From Planctomycetota bacterium (GTDB lineage Bacteria; Planctomycetota; SBBH01; JACQRN01): a stretch of 8,080 bases of DNA. Both the position numbers and the translations under genes were made by a program. The notes beneath the pieces were generated by a model. The model saw only the letters and a program-made list of their open reading frames with translations. It ran no database searches and was not told the origin of the DNA. Positions 1 to 6,347 of this stretch are shown in pieces. The stretch lies in the NCBI GenBank assembly GCA_016206515.1, contig JACQRN010000055.1, positions 1 through 8,080 on the forward strand, read 5' to 3'. The first letter of the stretch is position 1; each line of letters begins with the position of its first letter.

Positions 1-86
1 ATTGACAAGAACAAACCAACAAATACACGCAGAATATTCAGCCACAACTCGACCGGGACGAGAGGGTCTGATTCAATACGCCGCCC
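1..86 (+). promoter_or_regulatory. AT-richer leader upstream of the transporter operon, possible promoter
   Basis: This stretch is clearly richer in A and T than the rest of the window, especially positions 1-50. It contains a perfect -35 consensus hexamer, TTGACA, at 2-7. The best hexamer at a sensible distance is TACACG at 24-29, after a 16-base spacer, which matches the -10 consensus at only three of six positions; AATATT at 33-38 is too far away. The compositional shift and the position before the first operon gene fit a promoter and 5' leader, but the -10 element is poor and the upstream context is cut off. A weak purine stretch near 60-65 is about 21 bases from the start codon, too far for a normal ribosome binding site. 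Confidence 0.3.
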
Positions 87-1931
87 ATGCTCCGGAAAAC
101 CCTCCCCCTTTGGCTCTGCGCCGCGATCGCCCTGGGGCTCTGCGTATGGGTCCGGAGCGCCGGCACGTTCGACCGCCCGGAGGGGGCGCCCCCCCCGCCC
201 CCCACGCCGGAGGAGATCCAGGCGGCGGCGCGCGGGACGCCTTACGTCGAGGGCCAGCACGGCGGGACGTTCCGCGGGGCGATCTCGTCCGACATCGCCA
301 CGCTTAACTACGCCCTCTCGAAGGACGCGACGACGAGTGATCTCCTCTCCCTATGCTACAACTCCCTGCTGGAGCACGACCCCCTGACCTACGAGCCGGT
401 CCCCCTCCTGGCGCGCGAGGTTCCGACGGGCCCGGACGATCCCGACGGACTCGTCTGGACCTTCCACCTCCGCGAGGGGGCGCTCTGGTCCGACGGCGCC
501 CCCCTGACCGCCCACGACGTCGCCTTCACGTTCGAGAAGATCCTCTTCAACGAGAGCATCGCCACCACCTCGCGGGAGGCGTACCGGCTGGAGGTGCGCG
601 ACGAGAGGACCGGCGAGACCCGCCAGGCGTTCATGAAGGTCGAGGCGCTTGACGACCTGACGGTCCGGTTCACCTGCCCGAGGCCCTGGGGATTCTTCCT
701 GACCATCGCCCCATACCAGTGGATCCTTCCCCGGCACGTCCTCGAACGGCACGTCGACGAGGGGAGCTTCAACACCGCCTGGACGATCTCGTCCGACCCC
801 CGCTCGGTCGTCGGGTGCGGCCCATTCCGGCTCGACCAGGTGGTCCCCGGCGAGCGCGTCGTGCTCGTGAGGAACCCGCACTACCACGTGACCGACGAGT
901 TCGGGAAGCGCCTGCCGTACCTCGACCGGATCGTCTACGAGGTCACGAACAGCGACATCGCCCGCAAGAAGTTCCTGGACGGGGAACTCGACGCCAGCGG
1001 CGTCCGGGGGGAGCATTTCGCCGAGTACCGCCGCAGGGAACTCGAGGGGGCGATACGGATCATCCGGCGGGGCCCCAGCCTCACCCGGCGGTTCCTCGCC
1101 TTCAACATGAACCTCCGGACCGGCCCCGACGGGAAGCCGTTCCTCGACCCGGTCAAGGCGCGCTGGTTCCGCACGCGGGAGTTCCGCCAGGCGGTCTCCT
1201 ACGCCATCGACCGGGACCGGATCCGGACGCTCATCTTCAACGACTTCGCCTACGTCCAACTCTCGACCATCTCCCAGGCGATCGACTACTACTGGTGCCC
1301 GGACGTCCGCAGGTACCCCCACGACATGGATCGCGCGCGCGGGCTCCTCGACGGTCTCGGATACACGGACCGGGACGGGGACGGAACGCGCGAGGACCCG
1401 GACGGGCACCCGATCCGCTTCGTCATCGCCTCCTACGCGGGGGACCGGAACACGGAGAAACTCGCCGCGCTGATCCAGGAGGATCTCGCGCAGGTCGGGA
1501 TCGAGGTCACGTTCCGCCCGGAGGAGTTCAACCACCTCGTCCGGCAGCTCTCCCAGGAGTGGGACTGGGAGTCGATCCTCATCGGGTTCACCGGGGGGTG
1601 GGAACCGCACACGGACCGCGGGTTCTGGACCCTGCGGGGGGAGTACCACATGTGGAACCCGCGCCTCGAGCCGGATTCCCCCGGGATCTTCGACTGGGAA
1701 CGGCGGATCCACGACCTCTTCGACGAGATGGGGATGAAGTTCACCATCGAGGAGAGGCGCCCCCTGTCGCATGAATGGCAGAGGATCGCGATGGAGGAAC
1801 TCCCGGTGATCTACACCGTCACCGAGGAGCGCCTCACCGCGATCAGCACCCGGTTCGGGAACGTCCTGCCGACCCTCTACCAGGTGTGGGACGACCGCTA
1901 CCTGTTCATCCTCGGGGGGGCCGGGGACTGA
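87..1931 (+). CDS. ABC transporter solute-binding protein, family 5 (oligopeptide/nickel class)
   Basis: This 614-residue protein should be the extracytoplasmic binding subunit of the importer encoded by the next two genes, delivering a peptide-like or other small ligand to them. Residues 1-25 form a positively charged and then hydrophobic Sec-type signal or anchor. Residues 34-45 are a proline-rich linker. The SBP_bac_5 signature lies at 123-152: a Trp-x-Phe-x-Leu-Arg core, then WSDGAPLTAHDVAFTFEK. Also typical are VVGCGPFRL at 241-249, NPHY at 263-266, the FRQAVSYAIDR helix at 366-376 and the DMDRARGLLDGLGY segment at 413-426. A DRDGDG loop at 428-433 resembles a calcium-binding loop. The start is well bounded: an in-frame TGA lies at 69-71 and no other start codon falls between it and 87. 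The Cys at 19 follows LGL, which is not a good lipobox, so lipidation is doubtful. It is longer than typical DppA proteins (about 530 aa). The ligand cannot be read from sequence. Confidence 0.93.
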   Translation: MLRKTLPLWLCAAIALGLCVWVRSAGTFDRPEGAPPPPPTPEEIQAAARGTPYVEGQHGGTFRGAISSDIATLNYALSKDATTSDLLSLCYNSLLEHDPLTYEPVPLLAREVPTGPDDPDGLVWTFHLREGALWSDGAPLTAHDVAFTFEKILFNESIATTSREAYRLEVRDERTGETRQAFMKVEALDDLTVRFTCPRPWGFFLTIAPYQWILPRHVLERHVDEGSFNTAWTISSDPRSVVGCGPFRLDQVVPGERVVLVRNPHYHVTDEFGKRLPYLDRIVYEVTNSDIARKKFLDGELDASGVRGEHFAEYRRRELEGAIRIIRRGPSLTRRFLAFNMNLRTGPDGKPFLDPVKARWFRTREFRQAVSYAIDRDRIRTLIFNDFAYVQLSTISQAIDYYWCPDVRRYPHDMDRARGLLDGLGYTDRDGDGTREDPDGHPIRFVIASYAGDRNTEKLAALIQEDLAQVGIEVTFRPEEFNHLVRQLSQEWDWESILIGFTGGWEPHTDRGFWTLRGEYHMWNPRLEPDSPGIFDWERRIHDLFDEMGMKFTIEERRPLSHEWQRIAMEELPVIYTVTEERLTAISTRFGNVLPTLYQVWDDRYLFILGGAGD

Positions 1932-4024
1932 TGCGAACCTACGCCCTGCGGCGCCTGGCGATCGGGCTCCCCCTGGTCCTGTTCATGTCCTTCGTCGTGT
2001 TCCTCGTCATGGGGTGGAGCGGGAACTCCGCCTTCGACGCGCTTGCCGCGGACCCCTCGATCTCGCCGCAGATCCTCAACCTGGAGAAGCGGAACCAGGG
2101 GCTGCACCGGCCGCTCGTCCTGCGCTACCTCTACTGGCTCCGCGGTGTCTGCTTCGACCTGCGCCTCGCCCCCCAGAGGCGCGTCGTCGCCGACTTCGAC
2201 ATGGAGGCGAAGGACCTCCCGCAGCGCCACGCCGTCGCCGCACAGGCCGTCTTCGAGCCGTTCGAGATCCCCGCGGAGGGGGCCATACAGGTCGGGGCGG
2301 AACCGGTCGCCCTCCCCGGGCTCGCGGACCCGGCGGCGCTCTCCCGCCTATTCAACGCGAAGCGGTCCGACGCCGCGTTCCTCCTCCTGGAGGGGCCCGC
2401 CGGGGCGACCGTGCGCGTGCACCTGGCGAGCCGCCGCCCGGAGGAGGAGGGGGCGCGGGAGGCCGCCTTCGAGTTCCCCTGCGCCGTGCCGGAGGGGAGC
2501 GCCCCGGACGCGCCGGGGATCGCGCGTGCGGAGATCTTCTTCCAGGCTGTCGCGGGCAAGGGGGTCAGCGTCGGACACCTGACGTCGCTTCGTGTCTCCT
2601 CCATGATCGAGGGACCCCTGCGCCTCCGCGAGGCACGCGCGCGGGTCCGTTCCTACGCCCTGGAAGAGAAGGAGGGGCGGCGGATGCGCGACGCGCACCT
2701 GCGCCTGCGCTTCACAGGAACGCCGGGCGAGAGGGTCTCCCTCGGCCGTCTCGATTCGCCGTACGTCGGACGGGTCCTCGACGCGTCGGAGTGGCAGGTG
2801 GACTGGGAGGCGTTCGACCGGGACCGCGCCCCCCCGCCCCCCGCCCTGGAGGGGCTCAACGAGGACGCGCGCGCCCGGGAACGCGACCGGGCGCGGCAGC
2901 GCGCCGGGGACCGGCTCGACTTCGACGCCCTCGAGTTCGACGCGCACCTGGACGGGAACGAGGCGCGGACCCTCCGCATCACGTTCCGCTCGCTGCCGGA
3001 GGGACGGGAGCCCTGGCGGAGGGACCCCGCCAGCGCGGAAACGGTGGAGACCCCCTGGGAGGTCGCGCTCTCCCCGGGCGACCAGCGGTGCGCGATCCCC
3101 CTCGCCGCGCTGGCGGGGCGGGGCGCGAACCTCCGCGCGGTGAGGGGCCTGGCGTTCGGGTGCGATCGGGCGTGCGTCCTGACCCTCGACGACCTGCGCC
3201 TGCGCCAATCGGGGTCAGGGTTCCGGATCGGACGGCCCGAGTTCGGACAGTCGGTGAACAAGAAGATGGGGGTCTGGACGTACCTCCTGGGCAAGATGAA
3301 GAACACGATCGGGCTCAACGTCATGGCGATCCTGCTGATCTGGTCCCTGTCGATCCCCGCCGGGGTGTACGCCGCCGCGCGCGCCTACCGCCCCGGCGAC
3401 AAGATCCTGACCCTCCTGATGTACCTGGGCCAGGCGGTCCCGTCCTTCTTCCTGGCGACCCTCGTCCTGTTCGGGATCTCGCTGCTGCGGGACGCGATCC
3501 CGCCCGATGGCACGCTGGGGTTCCTCCGGCTGCCGCTCGGCGGCCGCACGGGGCTCGACCACGACGCGCTCGGATTCTGGGGGCGCCTCCTGGATGTCGC
3601 CCACCACGGCGTCGGCCCGGTCCTGGTCATGACGCTCGGCGGCATGGCGGGGCTCCAGCGCGTCATGCGCGCCACGATGATGGAGGAGAAGACGAAGCTC
3701 TACGTCACCGCGGCGCGCGCCCGCGGGGTTCCCGAGCGGAGCCTGTTCTTCAAGCACGCCTTGCGCAACGCGATCCTCCCGTTCATCGCGGGGCTCGGGT
3801 CGCTCCTCCCGGCGATGATCGGCGGCTCCGCCTTCATCGAGATCATCTTCAACTACCCCGGCATGGGCCGCGCGATGCTCGAGGCGGTGCAGAATTACGA
3901 CACCAACGTCGTGATGGCCTCGATGTTCCTCAGCGGGATCCTGATCGTCGCGGGAAACCTCCTCGCCGACCTCCTCCTGGCCGCGGTCGATCCCCGCATC
4001 TCCCTGGAGGGGCGAGGGGCGTGA
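1931..4024 (+). CDS. ABC transporter permease, DppB type, with a large extracytoplasmic insertion
   Basis: This 697-residue inner-membrane subunit should form half of the translocation pore of a peptide/nickel-class importer. The N-terminus has the family pattern (MRTYALRRLAIGLPL, TM1 about 9-28), and the usual pre-loop motif is at 58-78 (LHRPLVLRYLYWL then FDLRL). The permease core resumes near 440 (SVNKKMGVWTYLLGKMKNTIG), with further TM segments near 461-484, 493-519, 560-578, 611-637 and 662-686. The cytoplasmic EAA loop that docks the ATPase is at about 590-611 (AARARGVPERSLFFKHALRN), and the FNYPGMGRAML motif follows at 640-650. Usual members are about 310-340 aa; the excess is residues about 83-435, inserted in the first periplasmic loop. 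The ATG shares its A with the TGA of the binding-protein gene, implying translational coupling. This start matches the family N-terminus; the frame stays open upstream only as an overlap with the previous gene. Confidence 0.92.
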   Translation: MRTYALRRLAIGLPLVLFMSFVVFLVMGWSGNSAFDALAADPSISPQILNLEKRNQGLHRPLVLRYLYWLRGVCFDLRLAPQRRVVADFDMEAKDLPQRHAVAAQAVFEPFEIPAEGAIQVGAEPVALPGLADPAALSRLFNAKRSDAAFLLLEGPAGATVRVHLASRRPEEEGAREAAFEFPCAVPEGSAPDAPGIARAEIFFQAVAGKGVSVGHLTSLRVSSMIEGPLRLREARARVRSYALEEKEGRRMRDAHLRLRFTGTPGERVSLGRLDSPYVGRVLDASEWQVDWEAFDRDRAPPPPALEGLNEDARARERDRARQRAGDRLDFDALEFDAHLDGNEARTLRITFRSLPEGREPWRRDPASAETVETPWEVALSPGDQRCAIPLAALAGRGANLRAVRGLAFGCDRACVLTLDDLRLRQSGSGFRIGRPEFGQSVNKKMGVWTYLLGKMKNTIGLNVMAILLIWSLSIPAGVYAAARAYRPGDKILTLLMYLGQAVPSFFLATLVLFGISLLRDAIPPDGTLGFLRLPLGGRTGLDHDALGFWGRLLDVAHHGVGPVLVMTLGGMAGLQRVMRATMMEEKTKLYVTAARARGVPERSLFFKHALRNAILPFIAGLGSLLPAMIGGSAFIEIIFNYPGMGRAMLEAVQNYDTNVVMASMFLSGILIVAGNLLADLLLAAVDPRISLEGRGA
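2177..3240 (+). other. Predicted extracytoplasmic beta-sandwich insertion inside the DppB-type permease
   Basis: Residues about 83-436 of the permease separate TM1 plus its short following motif from TM2, where canonical DppB proteins have only a short loop. The segment lacks hydrophobic spans and is rich in charged residues and alternating beta-strand patterns. Its final part (about 330-426) looks like a galactose-binding-like beta-sandwich: strands ending in LRAVRGLAFGCDRACVLTLDDLRLR resemble the closing strands of carbohydrate-binding/CIA30-like modules, shown here as AVRGLAFG then VLTLDDLRL. An earlier part (about 110-225) could be a second such domain. Residues 297-325 are a proline- then Arg/Asp-rich, probably flexible or helical linker. 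Given the standard topology (N-terminus inside), the insertion lies outside the cytoplasmic membrane. The fold assignment is inferred from pattern only. Confidence 0.7.
4006..4024 (+). promoter_or_regulatory. Shine-Dalgarno and GTGA stop/start overlap for the second permease
   Basis: GGAGGGG at 4006-4012 lies 8 bases before the GTG at 4021 and is a good ribosome binding site. GTGA at 4021-4024 overlaps the TGA stop of the first permease with the GTG start of the second. This supports the GTG start and equimolar, coupled production of the two permease subunits. Confidence 0.75.
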
Positions 4025-5259
4025 ACGCGCCGCCCGACGTCCAGCGCGCGTCGCGCAGTCCCCTGCGCCTTGCCCTGCGCAAGTTCGCGCAGCACCGCCT
4101 GGCGATCTACGGCATGATCGCCCTGTCGGGCCTCTACGCCCTCATGATCCTGGCGGAGTTCGCGGCCCCCTACGACTTCAAGACGACGCGGTCGCAGAGG
4201 TTCCACCCGCCGAGCCGCATCCACTGGCGCACGCCACAGGGGCGGTGGACCGCGCCGTACGCCTACGCGGCCTTCGCCGTGGTGGACGGGGATTTCCGGC
4301 GCCACTACGTCGAGGCGAGCCCCGACAACCTCGCCTACCTGAAGAAGCGGCTTGGGGGCGCGGCGCCGGATACGTCCCGCGCCTACCCCCTGCGCCTGTT
4401 CGTCCGTGGGGACGAATACCGCCCCTGGTTCCTGGCCGCCCCGAAGTGGCTCCTGGAAAAGGCCCGCCTGAGGGCGCTCGCCGAACACGTGCCGGACCGC
4501 TGCACGCTCCACCTGTTCGGGCTCGGGGGGGGCGCCGGCCCTGGGGCGCCGATGTTCCATCTCCTGGGCGCCGACGACCTCGGGCGGGACCTCTTCTCGC
4601 GCATCCTCTACGGCTCGCGCGTGTCGCTCACCATCGGGTTCGCGGCGGTCGTGATCACCTTCTCCCTGGGGCTCCTGATCGGCGGCGTCTCGGGGTACTT
4701 CGGCGGCAGGGTCGACATCTCCCTGCAGCGCCTCGTCGAGGCGATGATGCTCCTGCCGGGGTTCTACATCCTCCTGGCGCTCTACGCGGCGCTGCCGAAG
4801 GACCTCTCCTCCACGGGCAGGTACTTCGCGATCGTCCTGATCCTCGCCTGCATCGGCTGGGCGGGGCTCGCCCGCACGGTGCGCGGCATCGTCCTGTCGC
4901 TGCGGCAGAACGACTACGTGCTCGCCTCCCGTGCGCTGGGGGTGCGGCCGCTGTCGATCATCGTGCGGCACATCCTGCCGAACACGTTCTCTTACGTGAT
5001 CGTCGCGGTCACGCTGGCGATCCCCGGGTACATGCTCGGGGAGTCCGGGCTCTCCTTCCTGGGGCTCGGAATCGCCGAGCCGTACGCCTCGTGGGGGAAC
5101 ATGCTGGGCCTGACGCGCGACCCCTACTACTGCGCGAACTACCCCTGGATCCTCGTGCCGGGCCTGTTCATCCTCCTGACCGTCGTCTCCTTCAACCTCC
5201 TCGGCGACGGCCTGCGCGACGCCTTCGACCCGAAGACGGTCGTGGGGCGCAAGACGTAG
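4021..5259 (+). CDS. ABC transporter permease, DppC type, with an extended first periplasmic loop
   Basis: This 412-residue inner-membrane protein is the second pore subunit of the importer. Residues 18-48 contain the family N-terminus and TM1 (KFAQHRLAIYGMIALSGLYA, then AEFAAPYD). The hallmark sequence LLGADDLGRDLFSRILYGSR is at 181-200, followed by TM segments near 202-222, 241-258, 268-285, 319-340 and 376-395. The EAA loop is at about 300-320 (VLASRALGVRPLSIIVRHIL), and the SGLSFLGLG and SWGN motifs (342-350, 357-360) are typical of DppC/OppC. The C-terminus (GDGLRDAFDPK) is canonical. Family members are usually about 280-310 aa; the extra length is a loop at about 52-178 between TM1 and the LGADDLGRD motif, normally much shorter. 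It begins with the bulky motif RFHPPSRIHWR. The gene starts with GTG, overlaps the preceding permease by four bases, and is the last gene of the operon. Confidence 0.93.
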   Translation: MNAPPDVQRASRSPLRLALRKFAQHRLAIYGMIALSGLYALMILAEFAAPYDFKTTRSQRFHPPSRIHWRTPQGRWTAPYAYAAFAVVDGDFRRHYVEASPDNLAYLKKRLGGAAPDTSRAYPLRLFVRGDEYRPWFLAAPKWLLEKARLRALAEHVPDRCTLHLFGLGGGAGPGAPMFHLLGADDLGRDLFSRILYGSRVSLTIGFAAVVITFSLGLLIGGVSGYFGGRVDISLQRLVEAMMLLPGFYILLALYAALPKDLSSTGRYFAIVLILACIGWAGLARTVRGIVLSLRQNDYVLASRALGVRPLSIIVRHILPNTFSYVIVAVTLAIPGYMLGESGLSFLGLGIAEPYASWGNMLGLTRDPYYCANYPWILVPGLFILLTVVSFNLLGDGLRDAFDPKTVVGRKT

Positions 5260-5268
5260 GGGCCAAGG
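5260..5268. other. Nine-base convergent intergenic gap
   Basis: The TAG stop of the plus-strand transporter operon ends at 5259 and the TGA stop of the minus-strand operon ends at 5269. I see no convincing hairpin plus T-tract in the gap or just beside it, so any termination must occur inside the opposing genes or be Rho-dependent. Confidence 0.7.
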
Positions 5269-5607
5269 TCAGGCGGTCCGGGCCGGGGGCCGCGAGGCTT
5301 CCTCGATCTTCCGGGCGAGCCGGGAGACGCCCCCCCGCCGCTCCAGGATCGCGGCCAGACGATCGACCTCTTCGGCGGAGAACAGCGCCGTCGTGAACGG
5401 CCGGAGGAAGTGGAGCGCCTGGGCCCCCAGGAAACCCAGGGGGGCCGAGGCATCGAGGAAGAGCCCCGCCGGCGAGGCCATCCCGCGCCGCGCGACAGCG
5501 TCCGCCAGCCGATCGAGGAGCGCCTCCTCCTCGGCGGGAAGCGTGCCGCCCTCCGGCTCCACCGCGAACGCATGGGCGAGTCTCGACCGCAGGCCGGAGA
5601 GGGTCAC
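5269..5607 (-). CDS. Small soluble helical protein, last gene of the membrane-complex operon
   Basis: This 112-residue protein has no signal peptide or membrane segment and should be cytoplasmic. It reads as mostly helical: 1-15, 24-42 (PAEEEALLDRLADAVARRG), 45-76 and 78-105. The least random part is the central stretch SAPLGFLGAQALHFLRPF (54-71), with small and aromatic residues and a proline at each side, which looks like a conserved core. The C-terminal helix is charged (RLARKIEEA). I do not recognise an enzyme motif. It starts with GTG in a GTGA overlap with the stop of the 247-aa membrane protein, so it is translationally coupled and may be a cytoplasmic accessory or regulator of the membrane proteins. 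A G10 tract ends one base before the GTG, so the ribosome binding site is atypical. The start depends on the overlap and is fairly but not completely secure. Confidence 0.75.
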   Translation of the reverse strand: MTLSGLRSRLAHAFAVEPEGGTLPAEEEALLDRLADAVARRGMASPAGLFLDASAPLGFLGAQALHFLRPFTTALFSAEEVDRLAAILERRGGVSRLARKIEEASRPPARTA

Positions 5608-6347
5608 GCCCCCCCCCCGGATCCATCACGCCCCGCCCCGCCGCGAAGGCGATGGACGGCCAGGAACAGGGCGAAAACGACGAGAAGGACCGGTGTCGCG
5701 TACCCGTAGGCGGCGGAGCCGTAGTAGCACAAGTCATAGCACCGGCCGTACAGGAGGGACATGCGCGCCATGACCGTGTACCCGAACGCCGCCCCGAAGG
5801 AGACCATCAGGAACAGCGTCCCCAGGCGCGCCACGTGCCGGATCGGCCCCTTGTGCTCGATCGAGTAGAAGAAGTAGACGAGGACCGAGAGGACCCCCAC
5901 GATCACGAGGAGGTTCGAGAAATCGGTCCCGAGGTCGGCCATCCCGTAGGTCGAGAACCCTCCCTCCGGGCGGTGCGGGATCGGCCGGATCGTCCCCGCG
6001 ATCTGGGACAGGATGTTCGTGTGGATGATGCTCGGGATCGCGACCCCCGCGCCGAATCCGACGATCAGGGCGAAGGTCCACCGGCTGAGCCACGCGAGGC
6101 GCGGAACCGCCCGGGTCAGCACCAGCAGGCCGAAGAAGACGGGGACGAGGACGGCCCAGTGACCCTGGCTCAGGGGGTCCACGACCTTCGGCTTGAACGT
6201 ATCGAAGACCACCTGGATGAACAGGTAGCCGACCGAGACCCCGAGGAACAGGTGCTCCGCGAACTTGAAGAGCGGGTTATCGCGATAGAGAAAGCTGAAG
6301 ATGCAGAGGGTCAGGGCGACCTCGATCCAGGGGCCGGCCAGGTTCAC
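5604..6347 (-). CDS. Uncharacterised 7-TM membrane protein
   Basis: This 247-residue protein is an integral inner-membrane protein of unknown function. Hydrophobic spans lie near residues 5-21, 31-49, 63-82, 90-107, 144-162, 174-195 and 216-233. A polar loop at about 109-143 (NILSQIAGTIRPIPHRPEGG and then FSTYGMADLGTD) separates the fourth and fifth spans. Between the fifth and sixth comes YSIEHKGPIRHVARLG, a charged cytoplasmic-type loop, and then FGAAFGYTVMARMSLLYGR (184-202), which has the look of a conserved family core. Two Cys residues (203, 207) follow. The start is the GTG at 6347, chosen because it overlaps the preceding TGA as GTGA, has AGGAGG 7 bases upstream, and begins VNLAGPWIEV just before TM1. 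The C-terminal tail is Gly-rich because the gene end is a G-tract. I recognise no transporter or enzyme signature. Membrane topology is well supported; function is unknown. Confidence 0.85.
   Translation of the reverse strand: MNLAGPWIEVALTLCIFSFLYRDNPLFKFAEHLFLGVSVGYLFIQVVFDTFKPKVVDPLSQGHWAVLVPVFFGLLVLTRAVPRLAWLSRWTFALIVGFGAGVAIPSIIHTNILSQIAGTIRPIPHRPEGGFSTYGMADLGTDFSNLLVIVGVLSVLVYFFYSIEHKGPIRHVARLGTLFLMVSFGAAFGYTVMARMSLLYGRCYDLCYYGSAAYGYATPVLLVVFALFLAVHRLRGGAGRDGSGGGA
5609..5618 (-). repeat. G10 homopolymer (minus strand) at the 247-aa/112-aa gene junction
   Basis: Ten consecutive Gs on the minus strand encode Gly-Gly-Gly plus the first base of the last Ala codon of the 247-aa protein, directly before the GTGA overlap. 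Because the downstream gene lies in the -1 frame relative to the upstream one, a -1 slip here would fuse the two proteins. It may simply be Shine-Dalgarno-like sequence. Such runs are also prone to sequencing error, but the count given leaves both frames and the overlap intact. Confidence 0.6.

Noticed and set aside
351..1772. Long minus-strand open frame opposite the binding-protein gene
   Set aside because: Its translation is Arg/Pro/Val/Glu-rich with no recognisable domain, as expected from the antisense of GC-rich coding DNA; the plus strand has clear family-5 binding-protein motifs.
2348..3208. Minus-strand open frame opposite the permease insertion, raising the question of whether the insertion is really an antisense gene
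   Set aside because: The plus frame is continuous from TM1 to the permease core and has beta-strand patterns, whereas the minus frame is compositionally biased and lacks structure.
2014..4020. Plus-strand open frame running into the DppC-type permease from far upstream, suggesting a giant protein
   Set aside because: Upstream of 4021 the frame encodes Arg/Pro/Gly-rich low-complexity sequence out of frame with the DppB-type gene; the real gene begins at the GTG with its ribosome binding site.
3895..4971. Minus-strand open frame opposite the DppC-type permease
   Set aside because: Charged, Arg/Glu/Pro-rich antisense shadow with no domain pattern.
5609..5618. Frameshift or assembly error at the G10 tract
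   Set aside because: With the given length the upstream frame ends exactly in a GTGA overlap like the other junctions, so there is no sign of a broken gene.
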